Source of the DNA: Synechococcus sp. GFB01
GTDB taxonomy: Bacteria > Cyanobacteriota > Cyanobacteriia > PCC-6307 > Cyanobiaceae
DNA: 9,156 bases
Direction of reading: 5' to 3'
NCBI RefSeq assembly: GCF_001039265.1
Contig: NZ_LFEK01000006.1
Location: forward strand, 34,241 to 43,396
Part shown: piece by piece, positions 1 to 6,604 of the stretch
Position numbering within the stretch: the first letter of the stretch is position 1
Layout of the letters: each line of letters starts with the position of its first letter
Position numbers and translations under genes: made by a program
Notes under the pieces: model-generated
Told to the model about the DNA's origin: nothing
Seen by the model: the letters and a program-made list of their open reading frames with translations, nothing else
Databases searched by the model: none

Positions 1-2
1 CC

Positions 3-587
3 CTGTTCGAGAACATCTACAAGCTCGAGGCCGTGCCGGTGGCCACCGTGCAGCTCCGCTACGACGGCTGGGTCACCGAGCTGGGCGACACCCCGGCCGC
101 CGCCGCCGCCCGCGCCGACGTCAACCAGCCCACCGGCCTCGACAACCTGCTCTACACCGCCGACGCCGACTTCAGCTGCTTCGCCGACCTGGCCCTGGCC
201 AGCCCGGTGGACTACCGCAGGGAGGGGCTGGGCTCGCTGCTGCAGTGCGTGCTGACCCCCGGCGATCCCTGGATCCCGAAGAAGACCGAGGAGATCGTGG
301 CCCATGCCGATGCCCAGGTGCGGGAGCTCTTCCCCTCCGCACGGGATCTCAGGCTGGTCTGGAGCAACGTGGTGAAGCTGGCGCAGTCGCTTTACCGCGA
401 GGCGCCGGGCATGGAGCCTTACCGGCCCGATCAGCGCACGCCGGTGACCAACTTCTATCTGGCCGGCAGCTACACCCGCCAGGACTACATCGATTCGATG
501 GAGGGGGCCACCATGAGTGGCCGCCTCGCCGCTGCTGCCATTCTGGGCAGACCGGCCCAGCTGGCCGGCAACGCCGCCACCGCCTGA
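3..587 (+). CDS. crtQ: Zeta-carotene desaturase (CrtQ/ZDS), C-terminal part
   Basis: This is the last 194 residues of a flavin-dependent carotene desaturase; the N-terminus with the dinucleotide-binding fold lies upstream of the window. The enzyme converts zeta-carotene to lycopene via neurosporene in the membrane, a step on the way to beta-carotene and xanthophylls. Visible family marks are [18 protein letters not shown] at the window edge, the [17 protein letters not shown] stretch, and the near-terminal flavin-contact block [20 protein letters not shown] followed by TMSGR. The 'GWVTEL' and '[11 protein letters not shown]' stretches favour ZDS over the related phytoene desaturase, which usually has 'LAGDYT' at the last motif. 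The frame is intact to a TGA. The next gene starts 8 bases after the stop, so the two are very likely co-transcribed. Confidence 0.93.
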   Translation: MFENIYKLEAVPVATVQLRYDGWVTELGDTPAAAAARADVNQPTGLDNLLYTADADFSCFADLALASPVDYRREGLGSLLQCVLTPGDPWIPKKTEEIVAHADAQVRELFPSARDLRLVWSNVVKLAQSLYREAPGMEPYRPDQRTPVTNFYLAGSYTRQDYIDSMEGATMSGRLAAAAILGRPAQLAGNAATA

Positions 588-590
588 GGA
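586..590 (+). promoter_or_regulatory. Ribosome binding site overlapping the crtQ stop codon
   Basis: GAGGA begins inside the crtQ TGA and lies 5 bases before the ATG at 596. This is one of the clearest Shine-Dalgarno sites in the window. It fixes the start of the SRPBCC gene and suggests translational coupling to crtQ. Confidence 0.6.
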
Positions 591-595
591 TCGCC

Positions 596-1039
596 ATGGG
601 CCGTTGGCTCGAGCACAGCGTGACCACCGAGATCGCCGCTCCCGTGGACCGGGTGTGGGAGGTGTGGAGCGATCTGGAGGCGATGCCGAAATGGATGCGC
701 TGGATCGAGTCGGTGGTCACCGAGCCGGACGACCCCGATCTCACCGACTGGACCCTGGCGGCCCAGGGTTTCCGCTTCCACTGGAAGGCGCGCATCACCC
801 AGCGCGTGGAGGCCCAGCAGCTGCACTGGGAATCGGTGGGAGGACTTCCCACCAAGGGTGCGGTGCGCTTTTATCCGCAGGGACCGCAGCGCACCGCCGT
901 CAAGCTCAGCGTCAGTTATGAACTGCCCGGGGTCTTGGCACCGCTCATGGAGCCGAGCATCCTGGGGGGCATCGTGACGAAGGAGCTTCAATCCAACCTT
1001 GACCGCTTCCGTGATCTGGTCGAAACCCGCCGTACCTGA
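596..1039 (+). CDS. SRPBCC (START/polyketide cyclase-like) protein
   Basis: This 147-residue protein has the helix-grip pattern of the SRPBCC superfamily: an N-terminal strand (HSVTTEIAAPVDRVWEVWSDLEAMPKWM, about residues 7-34), a run of central strands (about 52-110) and a long C-terminal helix (about 128-145, TKELQSNLDRFRDLVE). Such folds enclose a hydrophobic cavity that binds lipids or polyketide-, sterol- or isoprenoid-like ligands. It resembles the COG2867/polyketide-cyclase branch. The position directly behind crtQ suggests a role in carotenoid or membrane-lipid handling, but that is inference; no catalytic residues can be assigned. The start at 596 is supported by the GAGGA site. The 3' end overlaps the likely start of the following lipoprotein gene. 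Confidence 0.85.
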   Translation: MGRWLEHSVTTEIAAPVDRVWEVWSDLEAMPKWMRWIESVVTEPDDPDLTDWTLAAQGFRFHWKARITQRVEAQQLHWESVGGLPTKGAVRFYPQGPQRTAVKLSVSYELPGVLAPLMEPSILGGIVTKELQSNLDRFRDLVETRRT

Positions 1040-1535
1040 GCTCTGGCGCCGGGCCTCCACCATGGTCCTGGTGTTCCTGCTTGGCGGCTGCGGCACAGGC
1101 TCGATGAACCTTCCCGAGGTCTCCCTGCCTGGCAAGAAGGCTCCCGGACCCCCGCCTGCCCCGGGTCGCAGCGCCGCGGAGCCGCTCTCTCCCCCGGATC
1201 TCACGCCGATGCCCTCGGCCGGTCAGGTCGCCAGCGCCGTGCCGGTGGGACGCTCCGACCCGTTCCTGCCCCTCGGTGCCAACACCGGCACCGCTCAGCA
1301 ACAGGCCCCCATGGTCCTGCCGGAGGGCTTCATCTTCCAGGGGGTCCTGCTCGCCGGAGGCGTGCCCCAGGCTCTGGTGCAGTTCGGTGGCGAGAGTGGC
1401 GCGGTCCGGCCGGGCGATCGTGGCGGGCCCGCCAACCCGCTGCTGCCGCCGGGCTGGACAGTGGCGGCGATCGATGTGGCGAAGGGCCGTCTCACCCTCA
1501 CCCAGGACGGCCAGAGGCTGGTGGTCGATCTCTGA
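1011..1535 (+). CDS. Proline-rich PilP-like lipoprotein (hypothetical)
   Basis: The frame encodes about 174 residues from a GTG at 1011. A basic N-terminus (K, then RR) leads into a short hydrophobic run, MVLVFLLGGC, whose Cys (residue 27) could be the lipidated residue of a lipobox. Then comes a low-complexity Pro/Ala/Gly linker (about 35-75), a GRSDPFLPL motif (about 80-88) and a small beta-rich C-terminal domain (about 105-174: FIFQGVL, ALVQFGG, VRPGD, LLPPGWTVAAID, RLTLTQDGQRLVVDL). The order lipobox, disordered linker, R-x-DPF, then a beta domain with ALV, GD and LTxxG recalls PilP, the inner-membrane lipoprotein of type IV pilus assembly, and the HR domain of GspC. This is resemblance by eye only. 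An ATG at 1062 would leave just nine residues before the Cys and no positive charge, so an upstream start (GTG 1011 or TTG 999) inside the SRPBCC gene is preferred. No good ribosome site is seen. The end overlaps the convergent hemD end by 38 bases. Confidence 0.7.
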   Translation: MIWSKPAVPELWRRASTMVLVFLLGGCGTGSMNLPEVSLPGKKAPGPPPAPGRSAAEPLSPPDLTPMPSAGQVASAVPVGRSDPFLPLGANTGTAQQQAPMVLPEGFIFQGVLLAGGVPQALVQFGGESGAVRPGDRGGPANPLLPPGWTVAAIDVAKGRLTLTQDGQRLVVDL

Positions 1536-2334
1536 GGGCGCGGACGCAGGCCGACACCAGGCCCGCCAGGTCGTGGGGGTCCGCTTCCGCATCCACCCGC
1601 CCCAGCACCGCCCGGCAACGCTCGCTGGTCTGAGGGCCGATCGAGATGATCGCCGGGCCCGACAGCTGCCGCCGCCAGTCCTCCCCGAATGCCGCTTCCA
1701 GCAGTCTCGCCGTGTGGCTCACCGTCTTGCCGCTGCTGAACGTGATGGCATCGAGCTCGCCGTGGAGTAGAGCGGCCACCGCGGCGCTGGGCAGCGACTC
1801 CGGGCAGCGGGTTTCGTAGGCGGCCACCTCCACCACCCGGGAGCCGGCCTTGGCGAAGGCCTCGGCCAGCACGCTGCGCCCACCGCTCTGCACCCGCGGC
1901 AGCAGCAGCCGCAGGCCCCAGCCCGAGACCGGGAAATGCTCGATCAGGCTCTCGGCCACGAAGGCCGGAGGCACGAAGTCGGCCGGGGCGCCCAGCTCCT
2001 CCAGCAGGGCGGCCGTCCGGCGGCCCACCGCTGCGATCCTGAGGCTGCGTGGTCGTGCCGCCAGGCTGGTGCCAAGCCGTTGCAGCCGCTGCTGCACGGC
2101 TTCCACCCCGTTGGCGCTGGAGAACACCAGCCAGTGGAAGCTGTCCAGCTCCTCGAGGGCATCGTCGAGCGGGCCCCAGTCATCCGGTGGGGTCACCACC
2201 AGTGCCGGCAGATCCACCACAGCGGCACCCTGGGCGGTGAACAGCCGGTGGGCTTCCCCCAGCTGGGTCTCGGCGCGCGTCACACCGATGCGGCGGCCCT
2301 GCAGGGAGCGTGCGGCAGCTGCTTGAAGGGCCAT
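1498..2334 (-). other. hemD: HemD part with its own internal start (possible independent hemD)
   Basis: An in-frame ATG (codon 407 of the long frame) begins MALQAAAARSLQGRRIGVTR, which is just where a stand-alone uroporphyrinogen-III synthase would start. AGGA lies 6 bases before it (AGGATCGCCC-ATG), matching the layout of the strong site before the SRPBCC gene. From here the product would be 278 residues, close to normal HemD length. Both other frames carry a TGA within 40 bases upstream of this ATG (2354-2356 and 2367-2369). A single one-base indel in the upstream gene would therefore turn the long frame into two ordinary adjacent genes. I therefore consider translation from this ATG likely even if the fusion is also made. 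Confidence 0.6.
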
Positions 2335-3552
2335 GGGCGATCCTGCTGTGGCGTCAGCCTCCAGTTTCACCAGCCCGCCGGCGCGGCGACGCAGCTCGGC
2401 GGCCTCCTCGCCGCGCCCCTGCTCGGCCAGCAGGGCGATGGCGCGGCCAAAACACGCCCGCGCCCCCACGATGTCGCCGCTCAGCAGTAGAGCGGCCGCC
2501 AGGTTCCGGTGGGCCTCGGCATGGTCGGGCTCCAGGGCCAGCGCCTGGCGGTAGGCGGCGATCGCCGCCTCCAGGCGGCCCCGCTGCCGCTCGATCACGC
2601 CGCGGTTGAACCAGCCGACGGCCAGTTCCGGAGCGGCGGCGGTCGCGGCAGCGGCCTGTTCAGCGGCTTCGCTGTGCTGCCCCAGCTCCAGCAGCAGGGC
2701 GGCGAGGTTGAGCCTGGCCGCCAGCGTGAGCCGTGGCGGCAGCGGCAGAGCGAGGGCCTGCCGGTAGAGATCCATGGCGCGCCCGGGTTGCTCCGGCGTC
2801 ACCGCCATCGCCAGATGCAGCAGCAGCTCATAGCGCTCGGCACCGTCGGCGCTCACCAGGCCGCGCTCCAGCAGGGTGATGGCACGGGCGCGGTGGCCCT
2901 CGCTCAGCTCCAGGCCTCCCAGCTTGGCGCAGCTGTAGGCATCGTCCGGCCTGGCCGCCAGATCGGCTTCCATGGCCGCGCGCAGGCGATCCGCCTTGTC
3001 GCTCTCGGCCAGCAGCTCCGGCCGGTAGCCGTCGTGCAGCAGGGCCGGCACTCCACAGTCCGCCACCCGCCAGTGGGGTTCGCGCTGCAGCAGGGCGGAC
3101 ACGCTGTCGTCGACCATGGCGTGGTAGCGCCGACTCCAGCGGATCGACGGGTGGCGCCGGAACAGGCGGCTCACATTCGAGTAGGGCGACTGGCGGGCTC
3201 CGAGTTCACGCCGCAGCAGGTTGATCAGCAGCAGATCGGGCTCGGCCATGAGCGTCCGCAGCGGTGTCCGCGCTTCCGGGCAGAGGCGCTCATCGGCGTC
3301 GAGCACCAGAACCCACTCGCCTCGCACCAGGCCGAGGGCGTGGTTCCGAGCCGGAGCGAAGTCACCGGGCCAGTCGATGTGGTGCACCGTGGCACCGCAG
3401 CGCTCGGCGATCGTCACGGTGGCATCGCTGGAGCCGGTGTCGACGACCACCATCTCATCCACGAAGCCGGCCACCGAGGCCAGGCACGCCTCAAGTCGCT
3501 GGGCCTCGTTGCGCACCACCATCGACAGGCTGAGCATCCGGGGCGGATCCAT
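1498..3552 (-). CDS. hemD: Family-2 glycosyltransferase - TPR - uroporphyrinogen-III synthase (HemD) open frame
   Basis: One uninterrupted 684-codon frame carries three parts. Residues 6-175 are a GT-A family-2 glycosyltransferase: SLSMVVRNEA, VVVDTGSSDATV, WPGDFAPARNHAL and the metal-binding VLDADE (D85, D87). Residues about 200-395 are TPR-like helical repeats, clearest at GWFNRGVIERQRGRLEAAIA and YRQALALEPDHAEAHRNLAA. Residues about 407-684 are a full-length HemD, which closes and isomerises hydroxymethylbilane to uroporphyrinogen III for chlorophyll, haem and bilins: RRIGVTRAE, WLVFSSANGVEAV, ITFSSGKTV and ISIGPQTSE. GT2-TPR proteins and HemD are normally separate proteins of roughly 400 and 260 residues. 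An ATG with its own ribosome site sits at the junction (see the next entry), so a free HemD may be made as well, or the join may be an assembly indel or a true fusion. The ATG at 3552 overlaps nagZ; a second ATG at 3537 is the alternative start. The gene is last in the rbfA-nagZ operon. Confidence 0.85.
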   Translation of the reverse strand: MDPPRMLSLSMVVRNEAQRLEACLASVAGFVDEMVVVDTGSSDATVTIAERCGATVHHIDWPGDFAPARNHALGLVRGEWVLVLDADERLCPEARTPLRTLMAEPDLLLINLLRRELGARQSPYSNVSRLFRRHPSIRWSRRYHAMVDDSVSALLQREPHWRVADCGVPALLHDGYRPELLAESDKADRLRAAMEADLAARPDDAYSCAKLGGLELSEGHRARAITLLERGLVSADGAERYELLLHLAMAVTPEQPGRAMDLYRQALALPLPPRLTLAARLNLAALLLELGQHSEAAEQAAAATAAAPELAVGWFNRGVIERQRGRLEAAIAAYRQALALEPDHAEAHRNLAAALLLSGDIVGARACFGRAIALLAEQGRGEEAAELRRRAGGLVKLEADATAGSPMALQAAAARSLQGRRIGVTRAETQLGEAHRLFTAQGAAVVDLPALVVTPPDDWGPLDDALEELDSFHWLVFSSANGVEAVQQRLQRLGTSLAARPRSLRIAAVGRRTAALLEELGAPADFVPPAFVAESLIEHFPVSGWGLRLLLPRVQSGGRSVLAEAFAKAGSRVVEVAAYETRCPESLPSAAVAALLHGELDAITFSSGKTVSHTARLLEAAFGEDWRRQLSGPAIISIGPQTSERCRAVLGRVDAEADPHDLAGLVSACVRALRDRPPASGRPG
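2553..2570. repeat. 18-base perfect palindrome around a HIP1 octamer
   Basis: AGGCGGCGATCGCCGCCT is a perfect inverted repeat centred on GCGATCGC (2558-2565), the highly iterated palindrome HIP1 of cyanobacteria. It lies inside the TPR-coding part of the long minus-strand frame (in the repeat around residues 328-334), so it is also coding sequence. Confidence 0.7.
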
Positions 3553-5167
3553 CAGTCGGTGAATCCCCCTGCCCCGGCGCCGGGGCCAGCCCCAGGCTCT
3601 CCAGCACCGTGCGCTGGGCGGCCGGCATCTGGCCCGGGCTGTAGGCCGCCGGGAGACGGTCGGGCAGCAGTTGCCGCAGCTCCTCCCAGAGATAGGGGCT
3701 GCCGTAGACCGCCAGGCCTGCCAGCCGATCGGCCGCCAGCAGCTGCTGCACCGCCGCGGCCCACGGCTCGCCCCCGCCGGCGCTGCCCCGGAATGGATTG
3801 CCGCGGATGAACAGCTGCAGGAGCACCGGTCCCGCCCCCAGCCGCTCCAGAGCCAGGGGGGTCTGCTGATCGCCGCTCCATGGGGAGGGGCCGTGCCGAT
3901 CCAGCAGGCAGGGGCTGAAGCCCCTGCGCCACGGCATCGCCAGGGCCGGCGCGTCGGCCGGCAGAAACGGTGCCGACAGGCAGTCGTCGAGGCGGATCAG
4001 GTTGAGGCCCGTCGCCGTCGCGCGGTCGGCCCCGCCCGGCAGCTGGCCTCCCCGGCGTTCCAGGCTGGCGCGCAGCAGCGCCGCGATCAGATCGGTGTCG
4101 GGCTGGGCCGCAGCGAGAGGGTCGGGTTGTACGGGATCGGCGGCGAGCACGGCCAGGGCCTGGTTGCGGCGATCGGCCGAGCGCTCCAACTCGCTCCGGC
4201 TGAGCCTGCCCGACGCCACCGCAGCCGCGATCGCCGCCAGGGCGGCGCTGGCGTCGGCCGGCATGAGCACCAGATCGGCGCCGGCCTCCAGGGCCAGCAC
4301 GGCGGCCTCACCGGCGCCGTAGCGCCCGGCGATCGCCTCCATCACCAGCGCATCGGTCACCACCAGACCCTCGAAGCCCAGCTCGCTGCGCAGCAGCTGG
4401 CGCAGCACGGCGCCGGAGAGGGTGGCGGGTCTTTCCGGATCCAGCGCCGGCAGCATCAGATGGGCCGTCATCACACTGCTCACGCCGGCGGCGATCGCGG
4501 CCGCAAAGGGCGGCAGCTCCACCGCCTCCAGACGGCTGCGGCTGTGGGGCAGCACCGGCAGTTCCAGATGGGAGTCGCTGCTGGTGTCGCCATGGCCGGG
4601 GAAGTGCTTGGCGCAGGTCAGCACCCCGGTGGCCCGGGCGCCACGGATGAAAGCCGTCGCCAGGGCGGCTGCGGCGGCAGGCTCTTCGGCAAAGGCCCGC
4701 ACGTTGATCACCGGGTTGGCCGGGTTGTTGTTCACATCACAGACCGGCGCCAGCAGCCAGTTGAGCCCGAGGCGGCGGGCGTCGCGGCCGCAGCAGCGGC
4801 CGTAGCGCTGCGCCAGATCCAGGGCCTGGCCGGGGTCGTGGCGATACAGGCGGCCCAGGGCCAGGGGCGGCACCAGCCAGCTGGCTCCTTCGAACCGCTG
4901 TCCCACCCCCTCCTCCACGTCGGCGCAGAGCAGCAGGGGCCGAGCGGCCCAGTCCTGCAGCTGCCGGCAGCGCAGGGCCACCTCGGCGGCGCTGCCTCCG
5001 AGCAGGATCACGCCTCCCAGCCCCTGCTCCAGCAGCATCCGGAGCTCCCCGTTGGGCAGTTCCCAGCGGGGGTAGCGGCGCTGGTGATCGGCCAGGAAGC
5101 CGCTGGCCCGCACCACGAGCAGGCTGGCGATCAGCCGGTGAAGCGGGAGGTCGCTGGGGGTGCTCAC
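3491..5167 (-). CDS. nagZ: Glycoside hydrolase family 3 beta-N-acetylhexosaminidase, NagZ type
   Basis: The enzyme removes beta-linked N-acetylglucosamine from muropeptides during peptidoglycan recycling, or acts on similar beta-glycosides. From the GTG at 5167 it has 558 residues. The NagZ signature KHFPGHGDTSSDSHLELP spans 187-204; it contains the Asp/His pair (D198, H200) that serves as acid/base in this subfamily. The predicted nucleophile is D272 in LVVTDALVMEAI. Substrate-loop motifs include ADVEEG (82-87) and the LAPVCDVNNNPANPVINVRA block (139-158). After the TIM-barrel domain (to about 345) there is a further domain of some 190 residues ending near AYSPGQMPAAQ (508-518), as in long cyanobacterial versions. 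The start is 10 bases after the rbfA stop, with no strong ribosome site. The last 20 or so residues are read across the start of the next gene and look unlike a conserved tail; see findings. Confidence 0.88.
   Translation of the reverse strand: MSTPSDLPLHRLIASLLVVRASGFLADHQRRYPRWELPNGELRMLLEQGLGGVILLGGSAAEVALRCRQLQDWAARPLLLCADVEEGVGQRFEGASWLVPPLALGRLYRHDPGQALDLAQRYGRCCGRDARRLGLNWLLAPVCDVNNNPANPVINVRAFAEEPAAAAALATAFIRGARATGVLTCAKHFPGHGDTSSDSHLELPVLPHSRSRLEAVELPPFAAAIAAGVSSVMTAHLMLPALDPERPATLSGAVLRQLLRSELGFEGLVVTDALVMEAIAGRYGAGEAAVLALEAGADLVLMPADASAALAAIAAAVASGRLSRSELERSADRRNQALAVLAADPVQPDPLAAAQPDTDLIAALLRASLERRGGQLPGGADRATATGLNLIRLDDCLSAPFLPADAPALAMPWRRGFSPCLLDRHGPSPWSGDQQTPLALERLGAGPVLLQLFIRGNPFRGSAGGGEPWAAAVQQLLAADRLAGLAVYGSPYLWEELRQLLPDRLPAAYSPGQMPAAQRTVLESLGLAPAPGQGDSPTDGSAPDAQPVDGGAQRGPAT
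4227..4498. repeat. Three HIP1 octamers within nagZ
   Basis: GCGATCGC occurs at 4227-4234, 4329-4336 and 4491-4498, all within 272 bases of the nagZ coding region. HIP1 is over-represented in many cyanobacterial genomes and is a useful lineage mark. I found only one other copy in the window, at 2558. Confidence 0.7.
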
Positions 5168-5177
5168 GCCGCGGGGC

Positions 5178-5591
5178 TCAGCTCGGTGGGCGGTCGTCGG
5201 GCCCGTCGGCTGCCGCTGGCCGGGCCTCGCGCTCGTGGCGCTCGCTCTCCAGCCGGTTGAGCAGGCTGAGCACCGCCGTGCCCTGCTCCAGGCCGCGGTC
5301 CAGCACAAACACCAGTTCGGGCGTGCGGCGCAGCTTCAGGCGGCGGCCCAGCTCGCCCTTCACGTAGGGCGTGGCCGATTTCAGTCCGGCCAGGGCCTGC
5401 TGACGCCGGGTCTCATCGCCATAGACACTCACATGGATGCGGCAGTGCTGCAGATCACCGGCCACATCCACGCCGGTCACGCTCACCAGACCCTGGCCGA
5501 CGCGCTCATCCTTGATGCCGCTCAGCAGCAGGTCGCTCACCTCGCGGCGGATCAGTGAGGCCACCCGTTCCACCCGTCGACCCTGGGCCAT
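5178..5591 (-). CDS. rbfA: Ribosome-binding factor A
   Basis: RbfA is a small KH-like protein that binds the 30S subunit during late 16S rRNA maturation and cold adaptation. The 137 residues begin [20 protein letters not shown], the typical first helix. They continue with the central strands ([24 protein letters not shown], about 35-58), the helix [19 protein letters not shown], and the family hallmark [14 protein letters not shown] (about 86-99). A charged, Ala/Pro-rich tail of about 20 residues follows the core and is dispensable-looking. The frame stays open upstream, but the ATG at 5591 is the conserved start. It lies 2 bases after the TAG of the DUF751 gene, so the two are almost certainly translationally coupled. 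Confidence 0.95.
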   Translation of the reverse strand: MAQGRRVERVASLIRREVSDLLLSGIKDERVGQGLVSVTGVDVAGDLQHCRIHVSVYGDETRRQQALAGLKSATPYVKGELGRRLKLRRTPELVFVLDRGLEQGTAVLSLLNRLESERHEREARPAAADGPDDRPPS

Positions 5592-5593
5592 CC

Positions 5594-5800
5594 CTATGCC
5601 ACCGGCGCTGGGCTCACCATCGCACGCAGCACCAGCGCCAGGCTCAGCAGGCCACTGACGCCCGCCCCGATCAGGGCCACCGCCGTGACCGGATTGCGGC
5701 CCCGGGCCAGCACCGGCTCCAGCACCGAGTTGGCCACCCCCAGACCGAAGGCGATCAGATACCGCGGGTAGCGGGTCACGTTGAGGAGGAAGTCCTTCAT
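5594..5800 (-). CDS. DUF751 (Ycf33-like) small membrane protein
   Basis: This 68-residue protein begins [20 protein letters not shown], the characteristic opening of the DUF751 family found in cyanobacteria and, as Ycf33, in some plastids. Two hydrophobic segments are visible, about 13-30 and 37-61 ([20 protein letters not shown]), so it is likely a two-pass thylakoid or plasma-membrane protein. The function is unknown. It heads the minus-strand operon and sits directly before rbfA. Its ATG at 5800 is 63 bases from the divergent GST gene, so the operon promoter should lie in that gap or within the start of the GST gene; no clear ribosome site is seen. Confidence 0.9.
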   Translation of the reverse strand: MKDFLLNVTRYPRYLIAFGLGVANSVLEPVLARGRNPVTAVALIGAGVSGLLSLALVLRAMVSPAPVA

Positions 5801-5834
5801 TGCCCGATTCGGAACGCCGTCTCGCCGTGCTGGC

Positions 5835-5840
5835 TACTCT
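5835..5840 (+). promoter_or_regulatory. Possible -10 element of the GST-like gene
   Basis: TACTCT fits the TAnnnT pattern of cyanobacterial -10 boxes and ends 23 bases before the ATG at 5864, in the 63-base gap between divergent genes. No -35 element can be recognised. This is inferred from position and pattern only. Confidence 0.35.
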
Positions 5841-5863
5841 GCCGCCTGGCACCCTCCAGCGGC

Positions 5864-6604
5864 ATGCAACTGCACCAGTTCCGCCATTCGGCCTTCTGCG
5901 AGAAGGTCCGGCTCGTCCTGGCGGCCAAGGGGCTCAGCTACGACGTGGTGGAGGTGATGCCCGGCGTGGGCCAGCTGGAACTGTTCCGCCTCTCCGGTCA
6001 GCGGCAGGTGCCCGTGCTCGTGGATGGCGGTGAGGTGGTGGCCGACTCCACCGCCATCGCCCTGCATCTGGAGCGCCTTCACCCCGAACCGGCGCTGCTG
6101 CCGCAGGACCCCGCGCAGCGGGCCCGCGTGCTGCTGCTCGAGGACTGGGCCGATACGGCCCTGGCCTGCCGCTGCCGCCAGGCCCTGCTGCAGGCGGCCA
6201 CGGCCGATTCGGTGTTGCGTGCCGCGCTCCTGCCCGAGGCCACGCCGGCGCTGCTGCGCCAGCTGGTGGGCAGCCTGCCGGGAGGGTTGATGGCCGGTCT
6301 GGGCGACGCCATGGAGGGCTTGCTGGGGTCCCGTGATCAGGATCTGCTGCAGGCCCAGCTGGAGCAGCTGACGGTGCTGGTGACGGCCGGCCCCTATCTG
6401 GTGGGCGATCAGCTCAGCCTCGCCGATCTGGCCGTGGCGGCCCAGCTCTCGCTGCTCAGGTTTCCTGCCGGCAGCGGCGCTCCCCTGGCCGGCCGCGGCG
6501 TCAGCGGCATCGCCGACAACCCCCTGCTCGAGCCTCTGTTCAGCTGGCGCGATCACCTGGTGGCGCGGCTGGCGCCGCCGGCCGAGGCTCCAGCCGCAGG
6601 CTGA
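5864..6604 (+). CDS. Glutathione S-transferase-like protein
   Basis: The 246 residues start with a thioredoxin-fold GST N-domain: [20 protein letters not shown], with Ser9 and Cys12 as candidate thiol-contacting residues. The cis-Pro motif QVPVLVDGG (P50) and the gamma-glutamyl-binding [10 protein letters not shown] (D61-S62) follow. The all-alpha C-domain runs from about 85 and includes the N-capping box [15 protein letters not shown] (about 181-195). Cyanobacterial proteins of this type are of uncertain substrate; detoxification, reductive deglutathionylation or isomerisation are all possible. The ATG at 5864 is the only sensible start: the frame is open far upstream, but that part runs antisense through rbfA and DUF751. 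An unusually long C-domain insert (about 110-165) distinguishes it from short bacterial GSTs. The 3' end overlaps the convergent neighbour by 65 bases. Confidence 0.9.
   Translation: MQLHQFRHSAFCEKVRLVLAAKGLSYDVVEVMPGVGQLELFRLSGQRQVPVLVDGGEVVADSTAIALHLERLHPEPALLPQDPAQRARVLLLEDWADTALACRCRQALLQAATADSVLRAALLPEATPALLRQLVGSLPGGLMAGLGDAMEGLLGSRDQDLLQAQLEQLTVLVTAGPYLVGDQLSLADLAVAAQLSLLRFPAGSGAPLAGRGVSGIADNPLLEPLFSWRDHLVARLAPPAEAPAAG

Noticed and set aside
2509..3810. Long plus-strand open frame antisense to the glycosyltransferase-TPR gene
   Set aside because: Its composition is typical of a mirror frame and it shows no motif; the minus strand has an obvious GT2 signature.
3552..3932. Separate minus-strand gene of 126 codons ending at the TGATG
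   Set aside because: The body is a Gly/Ala/Pro/Arg-rich shadow of nagZ. Only its last few codons are interesting, as a possible original end of nagZ.
3671..5260. Very long open frame on the plus strand, antisense to nagZ and rbfA
   Set aside because: It is rich in Gln, Gly, His and Arg with no recognisable domain, while the minus strand carries clear NagZ and RbfA motifs. High GC leaves opposite frames open by chance.
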